This document shows, one piece after another, positions 42,168-50,292 of a stretch of DNA of 64,000 nt. The position numbers were made by a program, and so were the translations under genes. Under the pieces are notes generated by a model. It did not search any database, was not told where the DNA came from, and saw only the letters and a program-made list of their open reading frames with translations. The stretch lies in assembly GCA_964526695.1 (NCBI GenBank), contig CAZGJA010000089.1, positions 124,001 through 188,000 of the forward strand, in the 5' to 3' direction. The number at the start of each line of letters is the position of its first letter. The stretch's first letter is position 1. This DNA is from JABWBH01 sp964526695. Lineage in GTDB: Bacteria > Planctomycetota > Phycisphaerae > UBA1845.

Positions 42168-42359
42168 CTACTCGCCGTCGCCGTCCACTGTGTCCACGAT
42201 CTGACTGACGATGATGGTGTCCGCCGTCGTGAGCACGGCGCTGCTGATCAGCCCGCCCCACAGATCAGAGTAGAAGTTGTCCGGTAGGCATCCGCCCGTG
42301 GCCATCCAGCCAAAACCAGCCGACATCACCAGCGCCTTGATCTTGCTGCGCGTCTTCAT
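42168..42359 (-). CDS. 63-residue planctomycete-type small lipoprotein
   Basis: 63 residues: MKTRSKIKALVMSAGFGWMA then TGGCLPDNFYSDLWGG. The lipobox is TGGC. I recognise the GGCLPDNF(W/Y)xDLWG core from many small Phycisphaerae proteins of unknown role. GGGAG is seven bases before the ATG. It ends in an acidic tail (VDTVDGDGE). It precedes the outer-membrane barrel gene by about 50 bases, so an envelope role is likely. Confidence 0.8.
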   Translation of the reverse strand: MKTRSKIKALVMSAGFGWMATGGCLPDNFYSDLWGGLISSAVLTTADTIIVSQIVDTVDGDGE

Positions 42360-42604
42360 GCGTATCTCCCATTGAACAGGAAAAAAAGAGCCCGTAATCG
42401 ACCCCGCCGCGCGCGGTCTCAGATCGCCACGCGGCAAGCTTTGAACACCAAGTCGTCGATGACCGGCAGCCAAGGATGTGCGACCCCTTGTCGGAACGAA
42501 GAGGGCGACGATCGCGCCAAGACGCGCCCCTTCATGCCGGCGGCACCGGTCTATGCCAATATCGGTCGGATCGGGTGAATCCTTGAGCTTTATCCACCGC
42601 AGCA

Positions 42605-42709
42605 GAGCGGCAGGCGCAAGCCTGCCGACGTGCGGCTGAGGAGCCGTCACCGGGCTTACGCCCGGTGTTCTGACTACGGCCTGTCGAGTTCGCCAGACCG
42701 TGCCACCCG
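42605..42709. repeat. Cluster of strong hairpins ending in a hairpin-2 copy
   Basis: CGGCAGGC, GCAA, GCCTGCCG at about 42608-42627, then GCGGCT, GAGG, AGCCGT, then ACCGGGC, TTAC, GCCCGGT at about 42649-42666, then a diverged hairpin 2 ending CGCCAGACCGTGCCACC at 42709. The rest of 42360-42770 has no gene. The block lies between the glycosyltransferase stop and the lipoprotein gene. Confidence 0.7.
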
Positions 42710-42770
42710 CCGCGCTGCCGCGCCGAACAAAGTGCAACCCGCCCGCTCCCATCCTCCCCAGCAAACACCG

Positions 42771-43901
42771 TCACGCAACCACGGCCGTGTCGGCGATTCC
42801 GTCGGCGGGCGAGCGGCCCGCCAGCAGGTTGTCGTACAGGCGCAGGTGCAGATCGACGAAGCTCTTTTGCCCGAAGACTTCGTAGGCCTGCCCTCTTGCG
42901 ACCTCCAGGATGCCGCGGATCGACGCCGTCTGGCCGAAGCACTCCGCAATCGCCACGACCACGCCGGCCTCGGCTTTCCGCTTGTACAGCAGGCCGTTGT
43001 GCTTGTGCGCGATGATCTCGGCAATGCCATACCCGGCGGCGGCGACGACGAGCACACCGGCAGCCATGGCCCATGCCACGCACGCCGTCGGGAAATCGCC
43101 GTCGTCAGGAATGAACAGCACGTCGGCGGCGCACAAGATCGCCTCGAAGGGAACTTCTGGCGGAACGAACACGATGGTTTCAGGCCGGTAGGAGGTTTCG
43201 GCCAGATGGCGAAGCGTCGAATGATCCGGTGTGTCGGCGTACATGACGCCGCGCAGGTGATGGTCAATCAGCCCGTGCACGAGAATCGCCCAGACCCCGT
43301 CGCACAGGGGCTGATCCGCCCTGAGCCTGGGGATCAAGACGACGCGATCCTCGCGCTGCAGACCGAGCCTTGTCCGCAGTTCATCACGCCCCTGCCGGAG
43401 TGCGTTGATGCGGGCGAAGTCAACGGGCGGGCGAATGACCACACAGGTCTCGGCAGGGACGCCCTGCTCAACGAGCCTGCGTCGGACGCGCTCGCAGCCG
43501 CACGCGACGGCGGTCCTGCCGCGTTGGCAAAACAACCGCAGCGCCTTTACGGTTCGCGGGTCCAACGCCGGATCGAAACAGCTCCAGACCAGCCCGCGAT
43601 GCTCCGCCACCAGGCCTGCCGTGCGCAGGGCTCGCGCGCCCCAGGCGTGGATCAATTCGGCCGACTGATCGCCGAGCCAGCGCGAGACCCGCGGGGCCGT
43701 CAGGATGGGGCTGTTGAACATGCCGCCGAGGCGCGTCGCCTGGATCGCTTCCCCAACCGCTGCCGGGGAAGGCGCGTCCCCGGCCAGGACGCCGACCCCC
43801 TGGTTCCAGCGCGCAGGGGGAACGCGCTCAAGCAGCGCGCCCAGCGCGATCCGCCCGTCCCAGCCGCACCCGTCATCCACAAGGTGACAGAGGCGCGTCA
43901 T
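42771..43901 (-). CDS. GT-B glycosyltransferase (group 1/4-like)
   Basis: 376 residues with two Rossmann-like halves. AELIHAWGARALRTAGLV and CERVRRRLVEQGVPAETCVV followed by IRPPVD are typical of the acceptor half. VLIPRLRADQPLCDGVWAI and VADVLFIPDDGDFPTACVA, with a late Glu-containing segment (AAGYGIAEIIAHKHNGLLY), fit the donor half of family 4, although the classical EGFG is replaced. It is cytoplasmic and probably builds a surface glycan. Its ATG overlaps the stop of the upstream lipoprotein gene (ATGA), so expression is coupled. Confidence 0.82.
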   Translation of the reverse strand: MTRLCHLVDDGCGWDGRIALGALLERVPPARWNQGVGVLAGDAPSPAAVGEAIQATRLGGMFNSPILTAPRVSRWLGDQSAELIHAWGARALRTAGLVAEHRGLVWSCFDPALDPRTVKALRLFCQRGRTAVACGCERVRRRLVEQGVPAETCVVIRPPVDFARINALRQGRDELRTRLGLQREDRVVLIPRLRADQPLCDGVWAILVHGLIDHHLRGVMYADTPDHSTLRHLAETSYRPETIVFVPPEVPFEAILCAADVLFIPDDGDFPTACVAWAMAAGVLVVAAAGYGIAEIIAHKHNGLLYKRKAEAGVVVAIAECFGQTASIRGILEVARGQAYEVFGQKSFVDLHLRLYDNLLAGRSPADGIADTAVVA

Positions 43902-44599
43902 TCATCCTCACCCTCGAAATCAGCCGGGCGGTACTCGTAGAAATGCCGGGCGATCTTCCGCGACAGGGACATCGAGATGTCCTTGGCGATCGCGTCTCGC
44001 TCGCCCGCCCGCTGAACCGACGCCGCGGAAAGCTTGGCGCTGACCACCTGACCCTGCGGATTGTCGGGCCAGACCCGGACGCGCCACTTGTTTTCGGCAT
44101 GAACGTCGATCACGCGCACCGTCACGAGCGCGTAGGCGGCCTCGGCGACGTCCTCGACGTCCTCCTTGGCGAGGAAGTCCTGGACCTCGATCCACAGCAC
44201 CTGATCGGCGCCGCACAGCTCGCCGATCTCCCGGCACCCGCGCCGCGCGAAGTCCGGCTCGGTCTGCTGCACGGACTGCAACGTCTCGGGCGGGATGATC
44301 TTCTCGGCGGCCTTGTGGCGCAGAAGCTCCTGCGACACGTCGTCCGTCAGCAGACGCTTGAAGATCGGCCAGTCCACCACTTCCTTGGGATCATCCACGA
44401 GTACAAGGATCGGCCCCGTGGTCAGCACGAGGTCGGGCTTGACCTTCTTGTTCCCAAATAAGCCCGAGGCGAAGAGGAGCTTGCCGCCGGAGTAGCCGCA
44501 GCCCGTCAGGAGCGGCGTGATCAAGAACAAGATGAGCAGCCGCGCAGCGCCGCGTATGGCAAGGCTTGAGCGATCCGGCCGGAGTTGAGCAGCCCACAC
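43898..44599 (-). CDS. Lipoprotein, LpoB/CsgG-like fold suspected
   Basis: 233 residues from a GTG start. The leader LLILFLITPLLTGC gives a good lipobox. After a short linker the body has the order strand, helix, CGADQVLWIEVQDFLAKEDV, strand-rich VTVRVIDVHAENKWRVRVW, which resembles the TolB-N/LpoB/CsgG-type fold. The gene at 44712 encodes a paralogue with the same order. Stop and the following glycosyltransferase start overlap (ATGA). The longer open frame reaching 44734 would run into the upstream gene and lacks a signal at its N-terminus. Confidence 0.68.
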   Translation of the reverse strand: MWAAQLRPDRSSLAIRGAARLLILFLITPLLTGCGYSGGKLLFASGLFGNKKVKPDLVLTTGPILVLVDDPKEVVDWPIFKRLLTDDVSQELLRHKAAEKIIPPETLQSVQQTEPDFARRGCREIGELCGADQVLWIEVQDFLAKEDVEDVAEAAYALVTVRVIDVHAENKWRVRVWPDNPQGQVVSAKLSAASVQRAGERDAIAKDISMSLSRKIARHFYEYRPADFEGEDE

Positions 44600-44711
44600 G
44601 GCTAACGTACTCGACGTGCCGCGGCAATGGGTTGGCGCGGCGGGCGGCGATACGATGCGCCTGCGCGCCGAAGGGCTTGAAAAGGCGCCGTTTGCCGGGC
44701 CGCTAGTCGGA

Positions 44712-45383
44712 CTACAACTCGACCGTGTGGTCATAGAACTTCCTGGCCACTTGCTCGGCGAAGATGCGGTACGTTTCCTCGCGGACGCCCTGCGCGTTGG
44801 TCCCCGTCAGGAGCACCGGGCGCCCGTCGTCGTAAGTCGTCGTCACCGGCGTCAGCTCATAGCGCGACGTGCGATCCGGGTCGGCGCGCATGTCGTGGAC
44901 GGACACGGCCGCCTCGACCCGCGGACGCAGAAGCTGGGGGGAGTCCGCATCGCGAATCTGAAACCGGCTCACCTCGACGAACACGACGTAGTCGGCGTTG
45001 AACTGCTTGCCGACCTTGTTGGGCGAATTCGCCGCCGACGGCTCACGCTGCAGAAAATCAGCCACGTCCCGCGGGTCCACGAGGTCAAGCCGCGACTCGC
45101 CCTCGTTGAGCTTCGCGCCGAGCATCTCCGTGATGTAGCTCGACAGCTCGAACTGAATCTGCGGGTAGTCGAAGCGCGTCTCCGCCCTCGCCCAGACCAG
45201 CACGGCCGCCCGCGTCTGCGGAAGCTTGTCAAACTCCGCGAGGATCTTCTTGCGATGATCGCCGACAAAGGCCGCGGGGAGGAGGAGATTGCATCCGGTC
45301 GCCAGCAGCAGCGCCGTTGGAATGACAAACCCAAGGGCCCGCGCTAACCTGACCCTCTCGCCCTCGCGTGCGGAGCAACGCAT
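44712..45383 (-). CDS. Lipoprotein, paralogous to its neighbour
   Basis: 223 residues. The leader ALGFVIPTALLLATGCNLLL has lipobox ATGC. The segment FNADYVVFVEVSRFQI followed by VEAAVSVHDMRADPDRTSRY parallels the ADQVLWIEVQDF ... VIDVHAENKWRVRV region of the gene at 43898, so the two probably arose by duplication. The C-terminus REETYRIFAEQVARKFYDH also matches the end of its neighbour (KDISMSLSRKIARHFYEY). They lie about 110 bases apart in the same direction, ahead of a glycosyltransferase, and could form an outer-membrane assembly pair. Confidence 0.72.
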   Translation of the reverse strand: MRCSAREGERVRLARALGFVIPTALLLATGCNLLLPAAFVGDHRKKILAEFDKLPQTRAAVLVWARAETRFDYPQIQFELSSYITEMLGAKLNEGESRLDLVDPRDVADFLQREPSAANSPNKVGKQFNADYVVFVEVSRFQIRDADSPQLLRPRVEAAVSVHDMRADPDRTSRYELTPVTTTYDDGRPVLLTGTNAQGVREETYRIFAEQVARKFYDHTVEL

Positions 45384-45573
45384 GCGGGAACCTGTCCACG
45401 GCCTGTACGGCGTTTGATAACAGTCCACGTCGCCTTGCTCCAAGTCGGGTTCACTTCGTCTGCGCGAGCCCTTCATGCAAGCATAGGAGCCGCCCGCCCG
45501 CCAAGCAAGCCGCTTGAAGACCAGGGGTTCGGATGCGAAGAGCCGCAGTGCGCCGGGGATGGCTCAACCGGTG

Positions 45574-45724
45574 GGTGGCGCGGGTCCGCGGCGCCACACC
45601 CGTGCGGCGAGCGAGACCGCGCTCTGGTTTTCTCCGCCACGGCCTGGCGAGTACGCCAGACCGTGCCACCCGAGGGGCCACGCGACGGGCCACGGCCTGG
45701 CGAGTACGCCAGACCGTGCCACCC
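45574..45724 (+). repeat. Composite palindromic element plus extra hairpin 2 and 21-bp tandem
   Basis: The composite runs 45574-45670 (GGTGGCGCGG to CCGTGCCACC) with an imperfect hairpin 1 and a consensus hairpin 2. A second identical hairpin 2 follows at 45691-45724, separated by CGAGGGGCCACGCGACGG. That separator recurs at about 45722 and 45746, so the duplication of hairpin 2 came with its flank. No gene lies in 45384-45950. Confidence 0.85.
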
Positions 45725-45950
45725 GAGGGGCCACGCGACGAGACACCCGAGGGGCCACGCGACGGCCCACCCGACCGCGGAAATCGAAACTCGGTGGGCA
45801 TCGCTCGCCTTGCGCGCGTTCTGACCGGTGGATGAGATTCCTCCACATCCTTAGAATCCCAAGCGCCGCCGGCATGACCGGCGCGTGTCGGGCAGGACGG
45901 TGCACGTCGCGCCGCCGGGCTGCACGGCCTTTGGATCCAAGGAGAATCTC

Positions 45951-47111
45951 GTGACCCGTTTCGACGCCATGCACTTCGCCACCCGCGCCATCCACGTCGG
46001 CCAGGAGCCGGACCCCACCACAGGCGCCACCGTTCCGCCCATCTACGCCACAAGCACCTACACCCAGTCCTCCCCCGGCGAGCATAAAGGCTACGATTAC
46101 TCGCGCACGCGAAACCCTTCCCGCGTCATGCTGGAGGAGGCGCTGTGCTCGCTGGAGGGAGGAGCGGCGTGCGCGTGCTTCTCGTCCGGCTGCGCGGGGA
46201 CGACGGCTTTGCTGGCGACGCTCAAGCCCGGCGAGAAGGTGCTCGCCTACGCGGACGTGTACGGCGGGACGTTTCGCCTGATGAAGCGCGTCTTCGAGAC
46301 TTTCGGCGTCGTGCCCGTCTTCACCGAGGACACGTCTCCGGCGGCCTTCGCCAAGCTGATCGACCGGCAGACGCGGCTGGTGTGGCTGGAGTCGCCGACG
46401 AATCCGCTGCTGCGCGTGCTCGACATTGCGGCCATCGCCAAGGTCGCCCACGACGCGGGCGCGCTGGTCTGCGTGGACAACACCTTCGCCACGCCCGTTC
46501 TGCAACTGCCCATCGCGCTCGGCGCGGATTACGTGCTGCACTCGACGACCAAGTACATCGGGGGCCACAGCGACGTCGTCGGCGGCGCGATCATCATGCG
46601 CGACAAGTCGCTGCAGGAGCGGATCGCCTTTCTGCAGAACTCGCTGGGCGGCGTGCCCGGCCCGTTTGATTGCTTCCTTCAGCAGCGCGGGCTTAAGACG
46701 CTCGCCCTCCGCATGGAGCGCCACTGCGCCAACGCGCTGAAACTCGCGGAGCATTTCCGCAGCCACAAGAAGCTTTCGCGCGTGTTGTATCCGTTCCTCG
46801 AAAACCACCCGGACCACGCGGTGGCGAAGAAGCAAATGTGCGGCGGCGGCGGCATGGTCACGATCGTGCTGAAGGACGGCTGGGAGGCGACCAAGCGATT
46901 CTGCTCGAGCCTGCGCGTTTTCTCCCTGGCTGAGTCGCTCGGCGGCGTTGAGTCCCTCTGCTGCCACCCGGCCTCGATGACGCACGGCTCCATCCCCAGG
47001 GAAATCCGCGAAGGGCGGGGCATTACCGATGGGCTGGTGCGGCTCTCCGTGGGCGTCGAGCACGTGGACGACCTGATCGCCGACGTTGAGCAGGCGCTGG
47101 CGAAAGCGTAA
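45951..47111 (+). CDS. Cystathionine gamma-lyase / gamma-synthase (Cys/Met PLP family)
   Basis: 386 residues, GTG start with AAGGAG six bases upstream. The fold-type I signature is clear: FATRAIHVGQEPDPTTGATV, YDYSRTRNPSR, the PLP-binding LHSTTKYIGGHSDVVGG, and the ending ESLCCHPASMTHGSIP ... LVRLSVGVEHVDDLI. Lyase and synthase cannot be told apart by eye. With a cystathionine beta-synthase gene at 57717, a lyase completing reverse transsulfuration is favoured. The last 44 bases are repeated after the following gene. Confidence 0.92.
   Translation: MTRFDAMHFATRAIHVGQEPDPTTGATVPPIYATSTYTQSSPGEHKGYDYSRTRNPSRVMLEEALCSLEGGAACACFSSGCAGTTALLATLKPGEKVLAYADVYGGTFRLMKRVFETFGVVPVFTEDTSPAAFAKLIDRQTRLVWLESPTNPLLRVLDIAAIAKVAHDAGALVCVDNTFATPVLQLPIALGADYVLHSTTKYIGGHSDVVGGAIIMRDKSLQERIAFLQNSLGGVPGPFDCFLQQRGLKTLALRMERHCANALKLAEHFRSHKKLSRVLYPFLENHPDHAVAKKQMCGGGGMVTIVLKDGWEATKRFCSSLRVFSLAESLGGVESLCCHPASMTHGSIPREIREGRGITDGLVRLSVGVEHVDDLIADVEQALAKA
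47064..47107 (+). repeat. Direct repeat, left copy (end of the PLP gene)
   Basis: 44 bases, GTGGACGACCTGATCGCCGA through GGCGAAAGC, matching 48687-48730 with a single difference (C47080 to G48703). It encodes the last 15 residues of the cystathionine gamma-lyase/synthase. Together with the right copy it brackets the AAA ATPase gene. Confidence 0.92.
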
Positions 47112-47139
47112 AGTTGCGGGCACGCCGAGGTTGGCTCCG

Positions 47140-48648
47140 ATGATCGATCCGCTGCTCTTTGAACAGTACAGCCTGAAGCCACCGCTCATTAACGACCTGC
47201 GGCGCACGAACCCGTGGTGGGTGGGCGAAGCCCTGCCGCGCCTTCCGCAGACGCGCCGCCACCTCGTCGAACAGATTCACCATCGCCTCAAGGTGCGTCT
47301 GGCGCCGATCGTCGTAGTCCGCGGGCCCCGACAAATCGGAAAGACCATCGCCCAGCTTCAGGTGTTGCAAGACCTGTTGGAACGAGGCGTTCATCCGTCG
47401 CACATCCTACGTGTCCAGTGTGACGAGCTCCCGGGCCTGAGCGCCTTGAGGAAGGAAGAGCCGATCCTGCGCATCGTGGAATGGTTCGAGCGCGTGGTGC
47501 TTGAGAAGACGCTCAGCGCCGCGGCGCACGCCGACGAGCCAACCTTCCTCTTCTTCGACGAGGTCCAGAATCTCGAATCCTGGGCGGAGCAACTGAAGTT
47601 CCTTGTGGACCACTCGACCACCCAGGTGGTCGTCACCGGAAGCTCGGCGCTGCGCATTGAGATCGGGCGCGACAGCCTGGCCGGTCGAGTCACGACGATC
47701 CCCGCGGGTACGTTGTCCCTGACCGAAATCGGCGTCTTCCGAAAGCTCGATTTGGGGCGTCCGTTTCACCGGGACAACGGTCTGGCGCCGCTCTCGCAGC
47801 GGAGCTTCTGGCTGGATCTGCGCGAGCATGGGCGCGCGTTGAGCGCCGCGCGCGACGAGGCTTTCGCCGCGTTTTCGGATCGGGGCGGCTATCCGCTGGT
47901 GCACGAGCGTCCCGACGTGCCGTGGGAAACGGTTGCGGATCAGCTCAACGAGACGGTCATCCGCCGCGTCATCCAGCATGACCTGCGACTGGGGGATCGA
48001 GGCCGCAAGCGAGACGCCCCGCTGCTGGAAGAGCTCTTCAAGCTGGCGTGTCGATACATCGGGCAGGCGCCTGGCAATCAACTGCTGGCGCGCGAGGCTC
48101 AGCGATCCCTGGGCGCCAATGTCGGCGAGAAACGGGTCAGCCACTATCTGCGGTTCCTCGCCGAAACGCTGTTGCTCCGACTGGTGGAGCCTCTCGAGAT
48201 CCGGCTTAAGCGCAAGCGGGGGTTTCCGAAGATCTGTCTGGCCGATCATGGGCTGCGCGCGAGCTGGCTTCAGGAAAACTTGCCGATCCATCCGGGCGAT
48301 CTTCAGAAACAGCCGCACCTCACGATGCTGGCAGGTCACGTCGCGGAGAGCGTGGTCGGTTCCGCGCTGATGACCATCCACAACCTCGATCTGAACTACT
48401 GCCCGGCAAAGGGCGATCAACCCGAGGTGGGCTTTGTTCTCGGGGTGGGGGTGAATCGCATTCCGCTGGAAGTGAAGTATCAGCGCACCATCGACCCCCT
48501 GCGCGACACGGATTCGCTGCGCACGTTCATCGAGAACGCGCACAACAACGCCGCGTTCGGCGTGCTCGTGACGCAAACAGACTCTGACGATGTCTTTGAC
48601 CCGCGCATCGTAAGTGTGCCGCTGTCAACGCTGATGCTCCTGCGGTGA
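47140..48648 (+). CDS. AAA ATPase with DUF4143-type C-terminal domain
   Basis: 502 residues. Walker A is VVRGPRQIGKT, Walker B is TFLFFDEVQNLESW, sensor VVVTGSSAL, and the arginine-containing strand is LAGRVTTIPAGTLSL. The C-terminal half (YIGQAPGNQLLAREAQRSLG; HYLRFLAETLLLRLVEPL; GHVAESVVGSAL; NRIPLEVKYQRTID) matches DUF4143, a nuclease-like fold frequently joined to this ATPase. Such proteins are numerous, patchily distributed and of unknown physiological role. It sits between two copies of the end of the preceding gene, a strong sign of insertion. Confidence 0.9.
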   Translation: MIDPLLFEQYSLKPPLINDLRRTNPWWVGEALPRLPQTRRHLVEQIHHRLKVRLAPIVVVRGPRQIGKTIAQLQVLQDLLERGVHPSHILRVQCDELPGLSALRKEEPILRIVEWFERVVLEKTLSAAAHADEPTFLFFDEVQNLESWAEQLKFLVDHSTTQVVVTGSSALRIEIGRDSLAGRVTTIPAGTLSLTEIGVFRKLDLGRPFHRDNGLAPLSQRSFWLDLREHGRALSAARDEAFAAFSDRGGYPLVHERPDVPWETVADQLNETVIRRVIQHDLRLGDRGRKRDAPLLEELFKLACRYIGQAPGNQLLAREAQRSLGANVGEKRVSHYLRFLAETLLLRLVEPLEIRLKRKRGFPKICLADHGLRASWLQENLPIHPGDLQKQPHLTMLAGHVAESVVGSALMTIHNLDLNYCPAKGDQPEVGFVLGVGVNRIPLEVKYQRTIDPLRDTDSLRTFIENAHNNAAFGVLVTQTDSDDVFDPRIVSVPLSTLMLLR

Positions 48649-48686
48649 CGTGCGAGCCGGTTGGGGGGCTGGGGACCAGCCATCGG

Positions 48687-48730
48687 GTGGACGACCTGAT
48701 CGGCGACGTTGAGCAGGCGCTGGCGAAAGC
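48687..48730 (+). repeat. Direct repeat, right copy
   Basis: 43 of 44 bases equal 47064-47107. Its frame is still open and ends in TGA straight after (GVDDLIGDVEQALAKA, stop), so it looks like a displaced or duplicated gene tail. The remaining sequence to 48945 has no gene. Confidence 0.92.
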
Positions 48731-48945
48731 TTGAGCACCGGCGGAAGTTGCCGATCCGGCGCTCTTGCCGTCCGACCTCTCGCCTCGTTCGGCTCGCGGT
48801 TCCTCGCGCCGAGATGATCCAACGCGCCGAGATGATGTCGCGCGCCGATTCCGTCCCGGCTTGCTAATCCGTGCGCGGCTTCCCGCCGATTTATCAGACG
48901 AGCCTCCCGGTATCGAGGTTGAATTCGCGCACGGACGCACTGGTG

Positions 48946-50079
48946 ATGACCCGACGGTCCACTCGACTTGATGATCGCAAGGCGACCGAGCGTTCGCGCG
49001 GCTGCCGGAAGCTCTGCTTCGCGCTCTGCATCTGGCTCGCCGCGGTGCTGATCGCCGAAGTGGGGGTCCGCGTGTCGATGCCGATACGGGGCTACGTGCT
49101 GGACGAAGTCCGGGCCACGTTCTCCCAGCGGCGCGATGCGCGGGCGGTGACCGAATGGCGCCTGCAGGAGAGGGAGCATCCCTGCCTCCCCTACTACCCC
49201 AAGCCCGGTCCCGGCGACGTCGAGCTTCGCGGCCTGCGCCTCACGAGTCCGCAGGAGGTCAAACCCGCCGACGTCTTCCGCGCATTCTGCCTCGGCGGAT
49301 CGTCCACCTACTTCGGATATCCGGCGAAACTGCAGGCCGAGCTTGCGGCGGACTTCCATACCGTCGGCTTGCGGCTGGAGATCGTGAACGCGGGGAACAT
49401 CTCCTGGACCTCGGCGGAATCGCTGATCGACTTTGAGCTGCGAGGACTGCACTACCAGCCGGATGCGGTCATCATCTATCATGGCGTGAACGACGCCTGG
49501 CCCGCGTTCGGGCAGGAGTGGCGCGCGGATTACTCCCACTGGCGAACGAGGTTGATTCCCAACCAGCCTCTGGTCTGGGATTACCTTCCGAGGTTCCTCG
49601 ATCACTGCGCCGCATACGTTCAGCTCCGCGCATGGTGCGAAGCGGGAGCCCGGGCGCAGAATTGGGCCACCGCCACCATGAAGTACATCCCGGATTTCGA
49701 CCACGACCCGTATCACGGCGTGGAGCCGTTTCGCAACCACCTCACCAGCCTGCTGGCCATCGCGCAGGTGCGGCGGATTCCCGTGCTCCTGTCCACCCAC
49801 GTCGTCAACCGAGATGAGCGGTCCAAGCGACATGTCGCGGCCATCGACGAGATCAACGCCGTGACGCGATCCCTGGCGGACGAGAGCGGCGGAGTTCCCT
49901 TTGTGGATGCCGACGCGGAGATCCCAGGCTCCAACGAGATCATGTACGACATCTGCCACTTCCGCACGGACCGCGACGGCGAGCAGCGGCTCATCGACCT
50001 CTTCGCGCAAACCATCCGCCTGCACATGAGCGACTGGATCGCTGAACGCGGCCGACGAGTCGCGTCGGGAGGGGAGTGA
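48946..50079 (+). CDS. SGNH/GDSL-type hydrolase, membrane-anchored
   Basis: 377 residues. One N-terminal helix (LCFALCIWLAAVLIAEVGV) anchors it. The nucleophile is in FCLGGSSTYFGY (block I), Gly and Asn appear in IVNAGNISW (block II) and IYHGVNDAWP (block III), and the Asp/His pair is in DICHFRTDRDGEQRL (block V). This is the SGNH order; such enzymes deacylate or acylate surface glycans. The start is either ATG 48946 or GTG 48943; neither has a clear ribosome-binding site. Confidence 0.85.
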   Translation: MTRRSTRLDDRKATERSRGCRKLCFALCIWLAAVLIAEVGVRVSMPIRGYVLDEVRATFSQRRDARAVTEWRLQEREHPCLPYYPKPGPGDVELRGLRLTSPQEVKPADVFRAFCLGGSSTYFGYPAKLQAELAADFHTVGLRLEIVNAGNISWTSAESLIDFELRGLHYQPDAVIIYHGVNDAWPAFGQEWRADYSHWRTRLIPNQPLVWDYLPRFLDHCAAYVQLRAWCEAGARAQNWATATMKYIPDFDHDPYHGVEPFRNHLTSLLAIAQVRRIPVLLSTHVVNRDERSKRHVAAIDEINAVTRSLADESGGVPFVDADAEIPGSNEIMYDICHFRTDRDGEQRLIDLFAQTIRLHMSDWIAERGRRVASGGE

Positions 50080-50089
50080 AGGGGGAATG

Positions 50090-50239
50090 GCGAATGGCGA
50101 ATAGCGAATGCTGAATGGCGTAGGGCAAACCCCGACTGGCCGCTGCGAGGGGCAGAACTCGTCATTCCCGCGCAGGCGGGAATCCAGTCTCGTCGCGGAG
50201 CGACGAACTACCCTTCTCGTCGCGGAGCGACGAACTACC
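50090..50239. repeat. GAATGGC microrepeat, ATTCCC palindrome and 27-bp hairpin tandem
   Basis: Short tandem units of GAATGGC/GAATAGC at about 50092-50122, ATTCCC-GCGCAGGC-GGGAAT at 50163-50182, then two 27-base units at 50187 and 50214 (TCTCGTCGCGGAGCGACGAA then CTACCC). Each 27-mer carries the palindrome TCGTCGC, GGA, GCGACGA, again with a GGA/TCC centre. Confidence 0.85.
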
Positions 50240-50292
50240 CGAAGCCTGTCATGCATCCCCCGGCGGCCAGCAACGTGCTACCTCCCGCACCC

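Noticed and set aside
45700..45950. SAM riboswitch or other leader upstream of the cystathionine gamma-lyase/synthase gene
   Set aside because: The upstream region is occupied by palindromic elements and a tandem repeat; no conserved riboswitch core was recognised.
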